Assembly: GCA_023231475.1 (NCBI GenBank)
Contig: JALJEE010002436.1
Location: 248,001-312,000 of the forward strand
Length of the DNA stretch: 64,000 nucleotides
Source of the DNA: Seison nebaliae
Taxonomy: Eukaryota > Rotifera > Pararotatoria > Seisonacea > Seisonidae
Direction: 5' to 3'
This document shows, piece by piece, positions 32,919 through 44,276 of the stretch (the stretch's first letter is position 1; every line of letters starts with the position of its first letter). The notes under the pieces were generated by a model. The model had not been told where the DNA came from. It ran no database searches and worked only from the letters and a program-made list of their open reading frames with translations. The position numbers and the translations under genes were made by a program.

Positions 32919-35900
32919 ATGAAAAAAATGTTTCATAAAGAAATTTTCTTTCTTTTCTCCTTCTTATTAACTCTCATTCATTCCTACACCGATGACGAAG
33001 CACATCGAATTGATTGTGTACCAGAAGCTTTGGCTTTAGGAGACTCATCTCAAACGAGAAAATATTGTACTGAACGAGGTTGCAAATGGAAACCTAGTGA
33101 TGATCATCGAGTTCCCTGGTGTTATTATGGTGAAGATGAAACTGACGTTCAGGACCAATATGTCCTTAATAATAAGCAGGATGATGAAGTTGATTATGTT
33201 TTAAGTAATACCATGCATAAATGGCCAAGACCAGTAGAAAAGGTCAATGTAAAATTCACTTACTACAAAGACATTTTAAGAGCGAAAGTTTTTCTTTCAA
33301 AATCAACTTAAGATTTAATTGATGAAAATTTCAGTTTACAGATAAAAAACAAGAAAGATATGAAGTTCCTATCGAACTTTTCCCTCATGAACAACCATCA
33401 ACTAACGGACAGTCGTACACGGTTGAAACGAGCAAAACTGGTGGAAACCATTTCTTGCTAAAAGTTGCCCGTTCAACATCTGGTGATGTCATGTTTGAAT
33501 TTAAAAATATTTAAAAAATTGTTAAATTTTTTTTAAGTTTCGACTCTTCATCTTCCGGTTTGATTTATACGGATCAATTTATTCAATTCGGTACGAAATT
33601 ACCAAAAAATGGATTCGTTTATGGTTTAGGAGAAAATAATCATGAGCAAGTTATTTAAATATATAGAATTAGGGCAGTGTAAATTAAATGTATATTAATA
33701 GTTGGTGAGGGATATCAACTTCAGAAAATGGGGAGTTTTCGGTTTAGATCAGGGACCTGGTTGGGAAGCCAATCGGAATTTGTACGGTGCTCATCCGTTT
33801 TTTATGGTAATTGAAGAAACAGGAAATGCTTATGGTGTTTTCATTCTCAATTCAAATGCTTTCGGTTTCCTTCTCTTTTAAATTTGTTTGATGATGAAAA
33901 TTATTTTTTGAATAGATTATGAATTGGTACCGGCACCAGCGTTAACCTTCAGATTTGTTGGGGGAATTATTGATCTTTTCATTTTTACCGGACCGAAACC
34001 GGAAGATGTGATAAAACAATATCAACAAGTAATTGGACGACCGACATTAATTCCATATTGGTCTTTAGGTTTCCAATTATGTCGTTGGGGATATAATACT
34101 TTGGAGAATATGGAGAGAATTGTTAACGAGACTTTAGACAGTGGAATTCCTTATGATGTCCAATATGTCGATATTGATCATATGGACACAAGAAAAGATT
34201 TCACCATTGATCCAATCAATTGGAGAGGTCTCAATGATTTCGTCAAACGAATCCATAATCTGGGAATGCGATTTATTAGTATTCTTGTTAGGTATTTTAA
34301 CTTGAATTTTTTTAAAAATAATTTAAGTTAAATAATTTAAATTTATAAAGGATCCAGCATTAGTTGCTGAAGAACCGAATTATTTGCCATTCCAACGAGG
34401 TTTAGCCAAAGATGTTTATATGAAATGGCCGAAAGGTACAACTCCGAATGGAATTCCGATTGAAGAACAAACTGGAATTATGCTAGGAGCTGTTTAATTA
34501 ATTTCCATTCAATTTCATCAAACTCTATCAATTGATGATTTATTCAATAGGTTTGGCCAGAAAAACGAGTTGCTTTCCCCAATTTCTTCAAAAATGAAAC
34601 GAAAGAATGGTGGATAGATGAATTGCAGAGATGGCATCGAGAATTGGAATGGGACGGCGTTTGGATAGATATGAATGAACCGGCTAATTTCGGTACAAAT
34701 GAACAAAAACCATGGAATTGGCCTGACAACAAAGCTGATTGGTCACTGAAATGTTTCAAGAACGATTTAGATGATCCACCATATGTTCCAAGTTCTTCCA
34801 TATTTCCCTCCTAATTTTCCATATCCATTCATTCTAGTGGCTGCACATGCTTTCCGAAATCGATTATCATATAAAACACTTTGTATGAATGGTCAATTAC
34901 CAGCATCGAATGGTAAAGTTTATACACATTATGATATTCATAATATTTACGGATGGTCCGAATCAATTCCAACAATAATGTTCTTTTTTTAAAAATATTT
35001 TTCAATTATTAATCTCTTTATTATTCAATTATTATTCTTTCCGTTTCACTTCAATCATCATTCTCATATTAAATAATTTCTAGTGGTGCACAACAAGCGA
35101 CTAAAACAAGAAGTATTGTTATTACCAGATCTAATTTCCCAAGTACTGGTCGTTATGCAGGTCATTGGTCTGGCGATAATACAGCTTCATGGAAAATGTT
35201 AAGAGAATCAATTATCAGTTCAAATTATTAATTGAAAATTAAAGAAAATAATTTTCATGATTAATTTCTATAGGTATGATCGAAATGAATTTATTTGGAA
35301 TTCCTTATGTTTTTCTTCTTCTAATCAACATAATTGTAATGTATAACGAATATTTTTAGACGGGATCTGATATTTGTGGATTCGTTGGAACATCTGATGA
35401 AGAGTTGTGTCTTCGTTGGCATCAAGTAGGTGCTTTCTATCCGATGTCACGTAATCATAACGGAAAAGATGTGGAAGATCAACATCCAACTGCTTATAGT
35501 CAAAATTTAGTTTCAGCCACTAAAGAAGCATTAAATAAACGATATAAAATGCTCCCTTATTATTACACATTATTCCATCAAGCAAATAAATATGGTGGAA
35601 CGGTTATTCGATCTTTAGCACACGAGTTCAATCCCTTTTACATTTATCGAATATCTAAACAACCTTTTTTGTTCTAGATTTCCACAAGAAATAACTGTAA
35701 GAGAAACATTCGATCAATTTATGATCGGATCAGCAATTATGATATCACCATCACTTTATCCAGGTCAAACGGAAGTTGCAGCCAAATTTCCCGGCACAGA
35801 AAAATGGTATAATTTTGAAACGGTAATTTAATCTTTCTGATGTCTTTCTAATTTAAATTCAAATTAATTTCAAGGGACAATCGTATGCAACGGGAACACA

Positions 35901-38900
35901 TTTATTACCTTCGCCATTAAATCATATCAATATCCATATGCAAGGTGGTAATATTATTATGATGCAAAAGGAGAAAAGGAATACTGTTGAGAGGTTAAAT
36001 TCAATTTTAATTTAAGAATATCAATTTAATGATTTGTTGTTATAGTCGTAAAACTCCATTTACTATTCTAATTGCTTTAAATAAACAGAATGAAGCATTC
36101 GGTGACTTTTTCTGGGATGATGGAATTTCCATCAGTTTCCTTTTCTATTTAATTACAAGAAATTTATTCTTTTTCGTGTTTGTTTTTTCTTATTAACAGA
36201 AACATATCCTATAGAAGCAAAACTTTTATTTACTGATTCATTCCAATATATCATCAATAAAAAGATCTCGATTGATACGATTATTTCAAATTCTCTGGAA
36301 AAAATTGTCATTTATGGATATGAGAAATATGATCCGAAGAAAAAATTCTATTTCACTATACCTGACAAATCTTCTGTACAATTGACTACGGATTATGATT
36401 CGGTTAAGCTTTTCATTTTTTTTCTTATAAAATAATTTCTCAATCTGATAAAGTATAATCAAGTTCTCACCATAAAAATGCCTCTATCAAATTCCGGTTA
36501 TCTCAATGCCGATTTCCATGTACATGCTGGAGAGTTATTCGTTTAATTGACGAAAACTAAAAACCAAAATTTATTCCATTCTCAGATTCAAATCGAAGTC
36601 ATATATCGATTGTTTGCCAAATCAAAAAGTTCCTGAAGAAAGTCTGAAAAGTTTATGTTTATCTTACAACTGCAAATACCGTGATATCGGTAATGATTTC
36701 GGAAATAATGTTCCGAGATGTTCAATTTCCAAGTTTCTTTAATTTTAATTTTATTTAAATTTTTTCTATTTTTACTATTTTTAATTGAAGAAATACTCTC
36801 CATTATACGGTAGCGGAATTTCATAAAGATAATGATTATTTCCATTTATCGGAAACCGTTTTCCATAAGAATGGCGGCATACAATGGGAAGATTCGGGAA
36901 CGAATTTTGTTCAAGAAATTTCCATGTCAATTGTCACAACCGATTACGGAACATTTATAACAGTTTTTTTTTAAATTTTCATCAATTTTTTCTTAATCAT
37001 TTCTTCCTTTAGTTCTCTGATACTCATCATTTAAATCGACCGAAAACGGCCGATTTCCTTCAAATTCAACGACCTACTCCTGATAACATCGATAATGATT
37101 TGTTAGATGTGGACATTAGTAGCGTAGTAGGTGAAGATTTCAGATTGAAGATTAATAGGAGAAATGGAATAACATTGTTCATTATTTTTTCATCTCTTAT
37201 TTAAATCATAAAGTTTCCGTTTTTTTACAGATTAGACACAACATCATATGATTCACCATTAGCATTTGAAGATAAATATCTACATATTGCTTGGCAATTA
37301 GCAACAACGAATTGTGAAGGAATTACTGATAATGAGGATATGTCGAAACTGTTTAAGGAAACTTTAGTCACAACATTCTTTATTCGAGAAGTTTTTCTTC
37401 TTCAATAATAACTCAATTCATTTCTCATACTAAATCAGAATAAACAAGATTCCATTCCGTATTATATTTGTAAAGAGCCATCTGGTGATGTACATGGAGT
37501 TCTCTTCTTAAACGGTGCCCTTCAAGGTTAATTTAACATTTCTCTTTCAAATTTTTAATGATTTCAAGAATTTTGGAGTGAGCCACCCAAAAATTTCGTT
37601 TACAAAACAATTGGAGGATTAATGGAATTTATCATTTTCCCCGGACCAAGCTTAAAAGATGTCACTAATCAATTTAATTCGGTTTCTTATTTCATGTCTA
37701 AATTGTTGTATTTTTAATTTTTGAGTAGTTATTTGACAGAAAATCGAAAGTAAACGATCATGAATTCCAGTCACTTCAACAAGTTCCTTTCTTATTTTTT
37801 TTGGATTATTTTCAAAATTAAATTAATTTCCATAGATAAATAGCCAAACGGAGATTGTTAGATTATTATTATTCTAAAATATAGTTCAAATTGTGTAATA
37901 GAAACCGATTGGAATTAAAGCCAGTCAGGTCTCTATCGGTTTGCAACCGTATTTAATGAAGAATTCTGATTTTGTTAATCTCGAATTGGCATCACTCCTC
38001 ACTACTAATGTTATTATAAATATTTCCACTAATTTATCTATCAAAAATTAATGTTTTTTTCAGGATCTTGGTATAAAAACATATTACATCGATTATTTCC
38101 ATATCGAACAGAATACGGACTACTTTACAGGACAAAAGAATGATACAAAAATATTCGTTAAATTTTTCTATAATTCAAATTATATTTTATTTAAATTTTG
38201 AATTATATAGGTGAAAAATTATCCTTATATACACAAGAATGCGAAACAATGTAGTCAATTACTTCATCTAAATATTCCTTCATATCCAATCCGTTAAAAT
38301 TCTTTGATATTTCCTCAATTTATATTTTCGTTTTTTTTAAAGATTTATGTTCGGAAATGAGACAATCTCAATGTGAATTGAGTGCACACACATTCTGCAT
38401 GGACACAATTCATCAGGCACATAACGAAGCTTATTATCATTACAATCTTCATAACTTATATCCTTATGAACAAACGAGGAAATGGAATAGAAATGGTTTT
38501 AAAAATATATATTCCGAATCCGTCACACCTGGAATATCATTTTATTCTGGAGTCATTATTCAGAATAATGTCCTCCATTATTTAAGGAGATATAGTTATA
38601 TTGGAATAACTTCAGTTTCGCTTAAATTTCTTTCATTAATTTCATCATTTTTTTTCTTTAAGTTCTCTTTAAATTTAGATAAAGTCATTTGGCAATCTCT
38701 TACGAAATATCTTCCACTCTTTACACATTTCGTTCCAAATTCAAATGTTATTTTCATAATTTCAATAATTTCTCCACATTTTCCTCATAATTTAGACTCG
38801 AAGAAGTGATTTCGAGAAATTTGACAAATATTCGGGACATAGACGTGCAATGGAAGTAGTAGCTTCCCAGATGAAATTATCTATATTCGCTTCTGTTCAA

Positions 38901-39561
38901 ATGATGTTATCATTTTCTTATATAAACTTTTGAAATAGTTTCATAAAAACCATACGTAGTAAAGAGTATGATACGGAGAAGAATAACAATCATAAATGTG
39001 TCAGTTGGGGAAAATGTGTAATAGTTTGTGATACGAATGATGATGGAAAATTATATTTGTCGCAGAATGAAAGACTTATGGATATCAAAACCGTTCATTT
39101 TCCGTTTTTCTTTCTTCGTTTATTTATAATTATATTATAAAGAAAAAAATGATCCAATCGAATAATGTGGTAAACATTTATCAAAACAATGACGATCTCC
39201 AATACTTCTTGACTTCTGGTTCTATATTTGTTGAACAAAAGTTAATTTGTCTCTGATCAATAATCAATTTCTATGATGTTCTATAGTAACTTTAACCTGA
39301 ACGTCTATGCTGTATTGGATGAAAAACAATTTGCCAATGGTCATTTTTATTTAGGTTTATTTTCATTTTATTTTTATCTTAATTCAAACTACAAAATTTT
39401 AAGAGGGAAAATTATACGATATTGAATATGAAAATGGACAATTTGTTAGTCTTGTTTAATCATTCTCCTATACTCATTTATTTGTCTTTCAGGAATGGTA
39501 TCATTTTAGTAATTATCTATTACCATCATCAAGTTATACGATATCTTATCAGAAATTCTGA
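32919..39561 (+). CDS. Tandem GH31 alpha-glucosidase (maltase-glucoamylase-like) with degenerate second half
   Basis: Many exons with introns of about 45-120 bp. The start ATG leads a signal peptide (FFLFSFLLTLIHSY) and a trefoil/P-type module (HRIDCVPEA ... CTERGCKWKP ... PWCYYG). The first GH31 domain (to about 36545) is complete: DVQYVDIDHMDTRKDF, GVWIDMNEPANF with the nucleophile Asp, KTLCMN, YDIHNIYGWS, GHWSGDNTASW with the acid/base Asp, and SRNHNGKDVEDQ. It should hydrolyse alpha-glucosidic bonds outside the cell. A second, weak trefoil (IDCLPNQ...) starts near 36605 and a second GH31 domain runs to the stop. It keeps KTIGGLMEFIIFPGP, KTYYIDYFHIEQ, HTFCMD and YHYNLHNLYPY but has lost WIDMNE and GHW-GDN. 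One frame conflict near 33488-33540 remains unresolved. Confidence 0.82.
36605..39561 (+). other. Degenerate second trefoil-GH31 module of the alpha-glucosidase gene
   Basis: This half follows the first domain without a start codon. Between the YYIDYF strand and the FCMD motif only about 60 residues remain, where an active enzyme has close to 190, so the strand bearing the nucleophile is missing. The acid/base loop is also not found after NLHNLYPY. Exons nevertheless stay open, which argues for a retained non-catalytic module over a recent pseudogene. Exon joins here are tentative. Confidence 0.6.
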
Positions 39562-39676
39562 TACGTATTTGAAGAAAAAAAACAGAACGATTAATTTGAG
39601 AAAAACAAAACGTTTATTATTTCGATTATAATATTTTTTCAAATTTATACATTAATAAAATTATTCAATTTAAAAT

Positions 39677-40513
39677 TCATTCTTCATCTGATGACGAAGA
39701 GGAATTAGAATCAGATGAAGATGAATCATCATCTGATGAGGAATTTGATTCAAGTTCATCCAAAACAGTTGGTACCATTCGAGGTGCCGTTTTCAAGAAA
39801 TTTCGACTTTCTTCAGTTAGTGCTCCGAGTTCGATAGCCGTGAAAAAGTTGATTGAGAATCGAGTGTTGACGGGATTGTCTTTTGGAAAGATTCCTTCGA
39901 AATATTCCACCATCATTCGATCATGAAGACGTTCGTTCAATTTAGGAATTCCCATCGCTTCTGATAATTCTTGAAAAAGGATTTTGATAAAAATTCTGGA
40001 AGAAGAAGTTGTGTCAGATTGAGTTAATTTGATAATACTTAAAATTTTCCAATCGATTGAATCCGTCGCTAATAAATGAGCATATAATGTTACTGTATTT
40101 CTCAATTTGATCGTTTCTAATCGATGACATGTGACATATTGTTCTTCGAATATCTTCTCAAAAGTATCACGAAAAATTTTGCGAATTTGACAAAATTTCT
40201 GAGCGAGAAATCCGAAGAATTTTTCATAAATTCTTTGCTGTGCACAACAATCAGTGATCATATGACAAATCTCTTCTTGTTGATCTTCTTTCAATTGCAT
40301 TTTCAATAATTTATGTGCACATTCATCATGACTGAGAGAGGATTGTATAGTCAAATAAATCGTTCTTCTCAATTGAACGATATTCGTATCAGTTTGATCA
40401 ATAATCACTTGTTTCTTTTCATTTCCCATTTTCTCATCATCTCCATCATATCCTCCTCCGTTCTCTTCATCATCATTATCGTCATCATAACCTTCTTCGT
40501 CACTATCATCATC

Positions 40514-40546
<33 letters not shown>

Positions 40547-41398
40547 CCCTAAAATTCGTTGTTTCAATGAAATATATTTATTTTCATTCTCTTCAAATTG
40601 TTCATCGAATTGAAAAATGTCCAACATTCGTTCCATTTTCATATCTTCATCATCTAAAGATAGAACATGAGTATATTTATCGTCTTCACTAATGAGATCT
40701 AATTCTTGAGGAATAGCTGGATAATCTTTGAAACCGTCTTTTCTGATAGCGAAGAAAACTTCGATCATAAATTGTGAACGTTCATTCACATCGTTCTCAT
40801 GAAGACTATCTCTCAATTTCGCTGAAATGGCATTCATCGCTTTTGGTGACGTTTCCATCAACGTCTGTCCAACTTCCTTCAGAAATTCTACAGCTACTTC
40901 GATAGAATCGGATGAGATATTTTCTAATAACAAAGCGAGAATTTCCAAGGCAATTATTTCGTGGGCCATTTTCTGATTGACGAGATGTGCAATGAATTTG
41001 CACGACGATCTGCACATTCTCTTTCGATTACGACGATAAGCCATTTTGAATTGGAGAATTAATCGCGTCAATATCAGTTGACCAATCATCGGGAATTTCG
41101 TGTTAATGATGGAAATGAGAGCGGCGTATACTGAAGTGAATGCTGGTGAATCCATTTGGGAAGTCATAACTGAACGTGCGAATAATCCTCTTCCTCTAAT
41201 CAAATTAATTTTGAAATATTCATGAACAATATTCCCAATGTTACTAATATTGACTTTATTGGAAAGACCGTTGATCTTCTTCCGTAATGAATCCCATGCT
41301 AATCGTTGATATTCCTCACAATTCTTATCTTTTATTTTCTCTTGTAAACGTGCTAATTTCGATGGAGGAATATATGCACCTCCAGTTAAATGCGACAT
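39677..41398 (-). CDS. CWC22: CWC22 spliceosome-associated protein (nucampholin)
   Basis: One exon of 573 codons. It starts MSHLTGGAYIPPSKLARLQ, the classic N-terminus before the MIF4G domain. The MIF4G domain spans about residues 20-215 (NIGNIVHEYFKINLIRGRGL, SRSVMTSQ-like segment, RRNRKRMCRSSCKFIAHLVN). A linker with a long Asp run (about residues 283-335) precedes the MA3 domain (LRRTIYLTIQSSLSHDECAHKLLKM). In other animals CWC22 delivers eIF4A3 to the spliceosome so that exon-junction complexes can form. The tail is a short Ser/Asp-Glu stretch, not the long RS tail of vertebrate proteins. Lies convergently with the GH31 gene, 115 bp between stops. Confidence 0.95.
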
Positions 41399-41817
41399 CT
41401 TTCCGTTCTTTTTAACTTTATAATTTATTTCAAAATTATTTTCCGTTTTTATTAAAAAGAAACTTTCAATTCTCTATTGTAAGCGATTCACCTTTGAAAA
41501 ACGGGAAAAAGAATCATTTTGAAAAAATAAGCTTCAAATTCTTTTTTCTTTTTTCACCTTCTTAAATAAAAAATCTTCAAATTCTGTTTATTCGTATCTC
41601 ATTCGTATCATCATTCCTGTCTTATAATTCGTTGCAAACTAATCGAAAAAATTAAAATGTTATATTTTTCTGTTTTTCTTCGCCTGTAACATTTTACTTT
41701 TTATAATATAGTACATTAAGCCATTAATCGTATTATCTTTAGTATATGTATATGTTTGTCTATGATTAGGAAAGGAGGAAAGGTCAAGAAATGATTCTAA
41801 CCCCCATCACTAACGAA

Positions 41818-41885
41818 ATGAATTACTTTCCCCACAAGCGATCGACTTCTTAAATTCATTAATTATATAATTGGTATATTCCAAT
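41818..41885 (-). repeat. Diverged second copy of LTR segment
   Basis: The minus-strand stretch TCGATCGCTTGTGGGGAAAG and its flanks match the LTR at 42178-42245 (TCGATCGGTCATGGGGAAAG) at roughly 80 percent by eye. It lies beyond the primer-binding site, as expected for a 3' LTR whose internal region has been deleted. Confidence 0.5.
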
Positions 41886-41938
41886 ATTGAGACGCCAAAA
41901 AAAGTAGGGAAAGCTTTGTTTAGAACTTAAAATCTATC

Positions 41939-41956
41939 GTCCTGCCGTGGTCGCCA
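41939..41956 (-). other. Primer-binding site (tRNA-complementary) of the LTR relic
   Basis: Reads TGGCGACCACGGCAGGAC on the minus strand. It starts with TGG, complementary to the tRNA 3' CCA, and resembles the tRNA-Arg-type sites of 412/mdg1-like elements. Its position two bases downstream of the LTR end is what reverse transcription requires. Confidence 0.6.
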
Positions 41957-41958
41957 AA

Positions 41959-42313
41959 TGTAATGTGTAGATTTATTAATAAAAGTAATAATTGATTCTT
42001 TGAATCGAAAAATATATAAATGGAATAGCAAACGAAAAAGGTGATGATCTTCAGTTCATTCTTTTCTTTTATAGATCGTCATTTCCGCTTTTTGACATAG
42101 ATAGTTCCTTTTTTTACATTTAAATCAATGTCAATCCTACAAAAGAATACTATCAAGCGCTTACTTTCAAGTTAGGAGAATCACTTTCCCCATGACCGAT
42201 CGACTCTTTAAATTTACTTGACACATGCTTATCATATTCAAATGTAGGCATTGTCGAAAAAATAAGGCAGAATATTTTTATTCTATCTTATTCAATAAAA
42301 GATTCAAGAGACA
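41959..42313 (-). mobile_element. Probable LTR of a Ty3/gypsy-like retrotransposon
   Basis: On the minus strand a 355-bp segment begins TGTCTCTTGAATC and ends ACACATTACA, giving TG...CA termini. Two bases later comes a tRNA-type primer-binding site. Inside, TATAAAAG (42073-42066) and AATAAA (around 41977-41972) stand in the order of an LTR promoter and polyadenylation signal. No gag or pol reading frame remains next to it, so this is a dead relic. Target-site duplication is not visible. Confidence 0.6.
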
Positions 42314-42377
42314 TTATGTGAATTGTAAATTTTAAATTTATTTAGGAAATATTGTAAAAAAATTAAATATTTAAAAT

Positions 42378-43043
42378 TTAAATATAAATTGGATTAATTT
42401 CCGGTATGGGATTCATATCATTATTCTTCTTCATTTGAATGTTATGAACTTTCTGCATCAAAGTGAAAAATTGAGGAGTATTTGATTTGACATTAATCGA
42501 TCGGATGATTATAAATTGATCCTTCGATTTTGATAAGACGAATTGGGTCAAACAGTCGCCTACTCGATTCTTGAAAATGGTTTGAGATGGGAAAGTATTT
42601 TGGATTATTCGATTTCCTTTAATTTTCATGAGGGCGGAAGTAGATAATTCCAAAGGAGTCATAAAATTTCTTGGACTATTTTCCTCCACGTACATAAACA
42701 GACTTCCAACAAAAAACGTTTCAAAGAGAAATTTGAAGGATTCGATCGATTCACATTCGCTGTAAAGTCCAATCGATTTCACAAGAACTTCGTTCGACTC
42801 AGTCAAGTATAAACTGAGAATCTTTTTTCCATTCACTTCTACAATAGACGAAATATCTTTTGTACTTGATAACGTCAATGAATTTAATTCATCTGAAATG
42901 AGAATGAAATTGTATTTCTTCTTTTCCTTAATTCGATCATCCAATTTGTGAAGTTTTCCTTCGAAACTCTTTTCAGTCTCCTCATTCGCATATGTCGTTA
43001 GTGCTCTTGTCGTGGGAAAGACGACTCCTTCATCGGACAACAT
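42378..43043 (-). CDS. Hypothetical 221-residue protein
   Basis: A single uninterrupted frame with normal codon use. The sequence is globular-looking and mixed: MLSDEGVVFPTTRALTTYAN at the start, a Lys-rich helix, then alternating beta-like segments (YNFILISDEL, GKKILSLYLTE, DQFIIIRSINV). No signal peptide or membrane helix. I recognise no domain; the beta-rich pattern could be a small fold such as PH-like or EVH1-like, but that is a guess. Its 3' end abuts the LTR relic, which is downstream of it. Confidence 0.55.
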   Translation of the reverse strand: MLSDEGVVFPTTRALTTYANEETEKSFEGKLHKLDDRIKEKKKYNFILISDELNSLTLSSTKDISSIVEVNGKKILSLYLTESNEVLVKSIGLYSECESIESFKFLFETFFVGSLFMYVEENSPRNFMTPLELSTSALMKIKGNRIIQNTFPSQTIFKNRVGDCLTQFVLSKSKDQFIIIRSINVKSNTPQFFTLMQKVHNIQMKKNNDMNPIPEINPIYI

Positions 43044-44276
43044 ATTCCAATTTTATAAATTATTAACAGCCTGAAATTCATAATATTTTATTAATTTCGA
43101 ATTGACAAAATTTTATTTTTATTCAGTTCTATTCATATATATGGTCACTGGTCACCTAATGAAGTGCATATAGTTTTCTAACTTTTTAAAACTCTTACTA
43201 AACATGAAAAAAACTAAAGATCACTAAAGAATGAAAGAACATGCTGATTTTTACAAATTAGTTCAGTTCTAACTTGAGTTCAACTAAAAACTTGAAGGTG
43301 TTAATATGGAGGGGAGCCTATCACATACTCTAAATATGAATATAGAATATAAAATTATATCAATATCAAATAATTTCAATGATTATGATTAATATGCCAA
43401 TTCAATAAATTCCAAAATTTATTTCAGAAATCTTACAATTTAAATAATGAAAAAAAAATTATTTTCTTGAAAAATTAAACACTACCCAATGATGGCATGA
43501 GATAGTAGATCTGTAAAAGAATATTTTGCTTCGATAAATTGAAACTTTAAATTGATTTTATATAAATAAACGATTATACTCAAAAAACCACAAACTTACA
43601 TAAATGTTAGATAGACTTTGTTAGATGAGAATAAGAATTATATTATTTGTTTTGAGAAGGAAACAACCCTAATTTCAGCACAACGATTGGGGAATTGCGT
43701 AGGCCGAGTGCTTGTTGAAAGCATCTATTTTAAGTTTACATTCAATAACGAACGTCCGAGATAATGGAATGTCAATACTGTATGTGTCAATAGATCTATG
43801 GAATGAAGAGGAATTCTGTAGAATCACCAACAATACAATAATTTCTGTTTGAACTCAGGTAATGGAAAGATGAGAAATATGAGTTATTATTTTTTGAATA
43901 ATGAAACGGTTGAGGATGAACAGTAATATATCGAATTCACCACTCCGAAAATTGTTGTTCGGAAAAATAGTTTCGGGGAAAGAGATGGAAAGTTTTTGCT
44001 CAATGGAATGCTCAATGTAACGATTATTTTGAACGTTGGATAAGGAAATATTCGACGTTGCATTTCAAGGACTCGATTGCAGCATTTTCGTTGATATAGG
44101 AGAGTTGAGTCTCAATAGATTTTCTGTGAAAACAACTTTTCTCATTTTCTTCCTTTCTTTTCCCATCACTTCTTCATACCCTTCGATTTGTTAACTAAAA
44201 CTATTAACAGTAGATTCCTCAACAAGAATAAAAGAAACTTGGTTTTTTTTGGAAGAAGAAGGATGAAGAGAGAAGA
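43044..44276. other. Divergent intergenic region upstream of the giant Ig gene
   Basis: About 1.2 kb, the longest gene-free stretch. It should contain the promoter and 5' UTR of the giant Ig gene and the promoter of the 221-residue gene. I see no clear exon, repeat or RNA gene; a muscle promoter would be expected here if the Ig protein is sarcomeric. Confidence 0.4.

Larger units (their letters stand above)
41399..42377. other. Intergenic region holding a decayed LTR element
   Basis: About 980 bp between the CWC22 start and the stop of the 221-residue gene. It includes the CWC22 promoter and an LTR-like remnant with primer-binding site (listed separately). No intact open frame is present. 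Confidence 0.5.

Noticed and set aside
41939-41958. Possible 3' end of a tRNA gene on the plus strand (GTCCTGCCGTGGTCGCCA)
   Set aside because: No cloverleaf precedes it, and eukaryotic tRNA genes do not encode CCA. Its position beside TG...CA termini fits a primer-binding site better.
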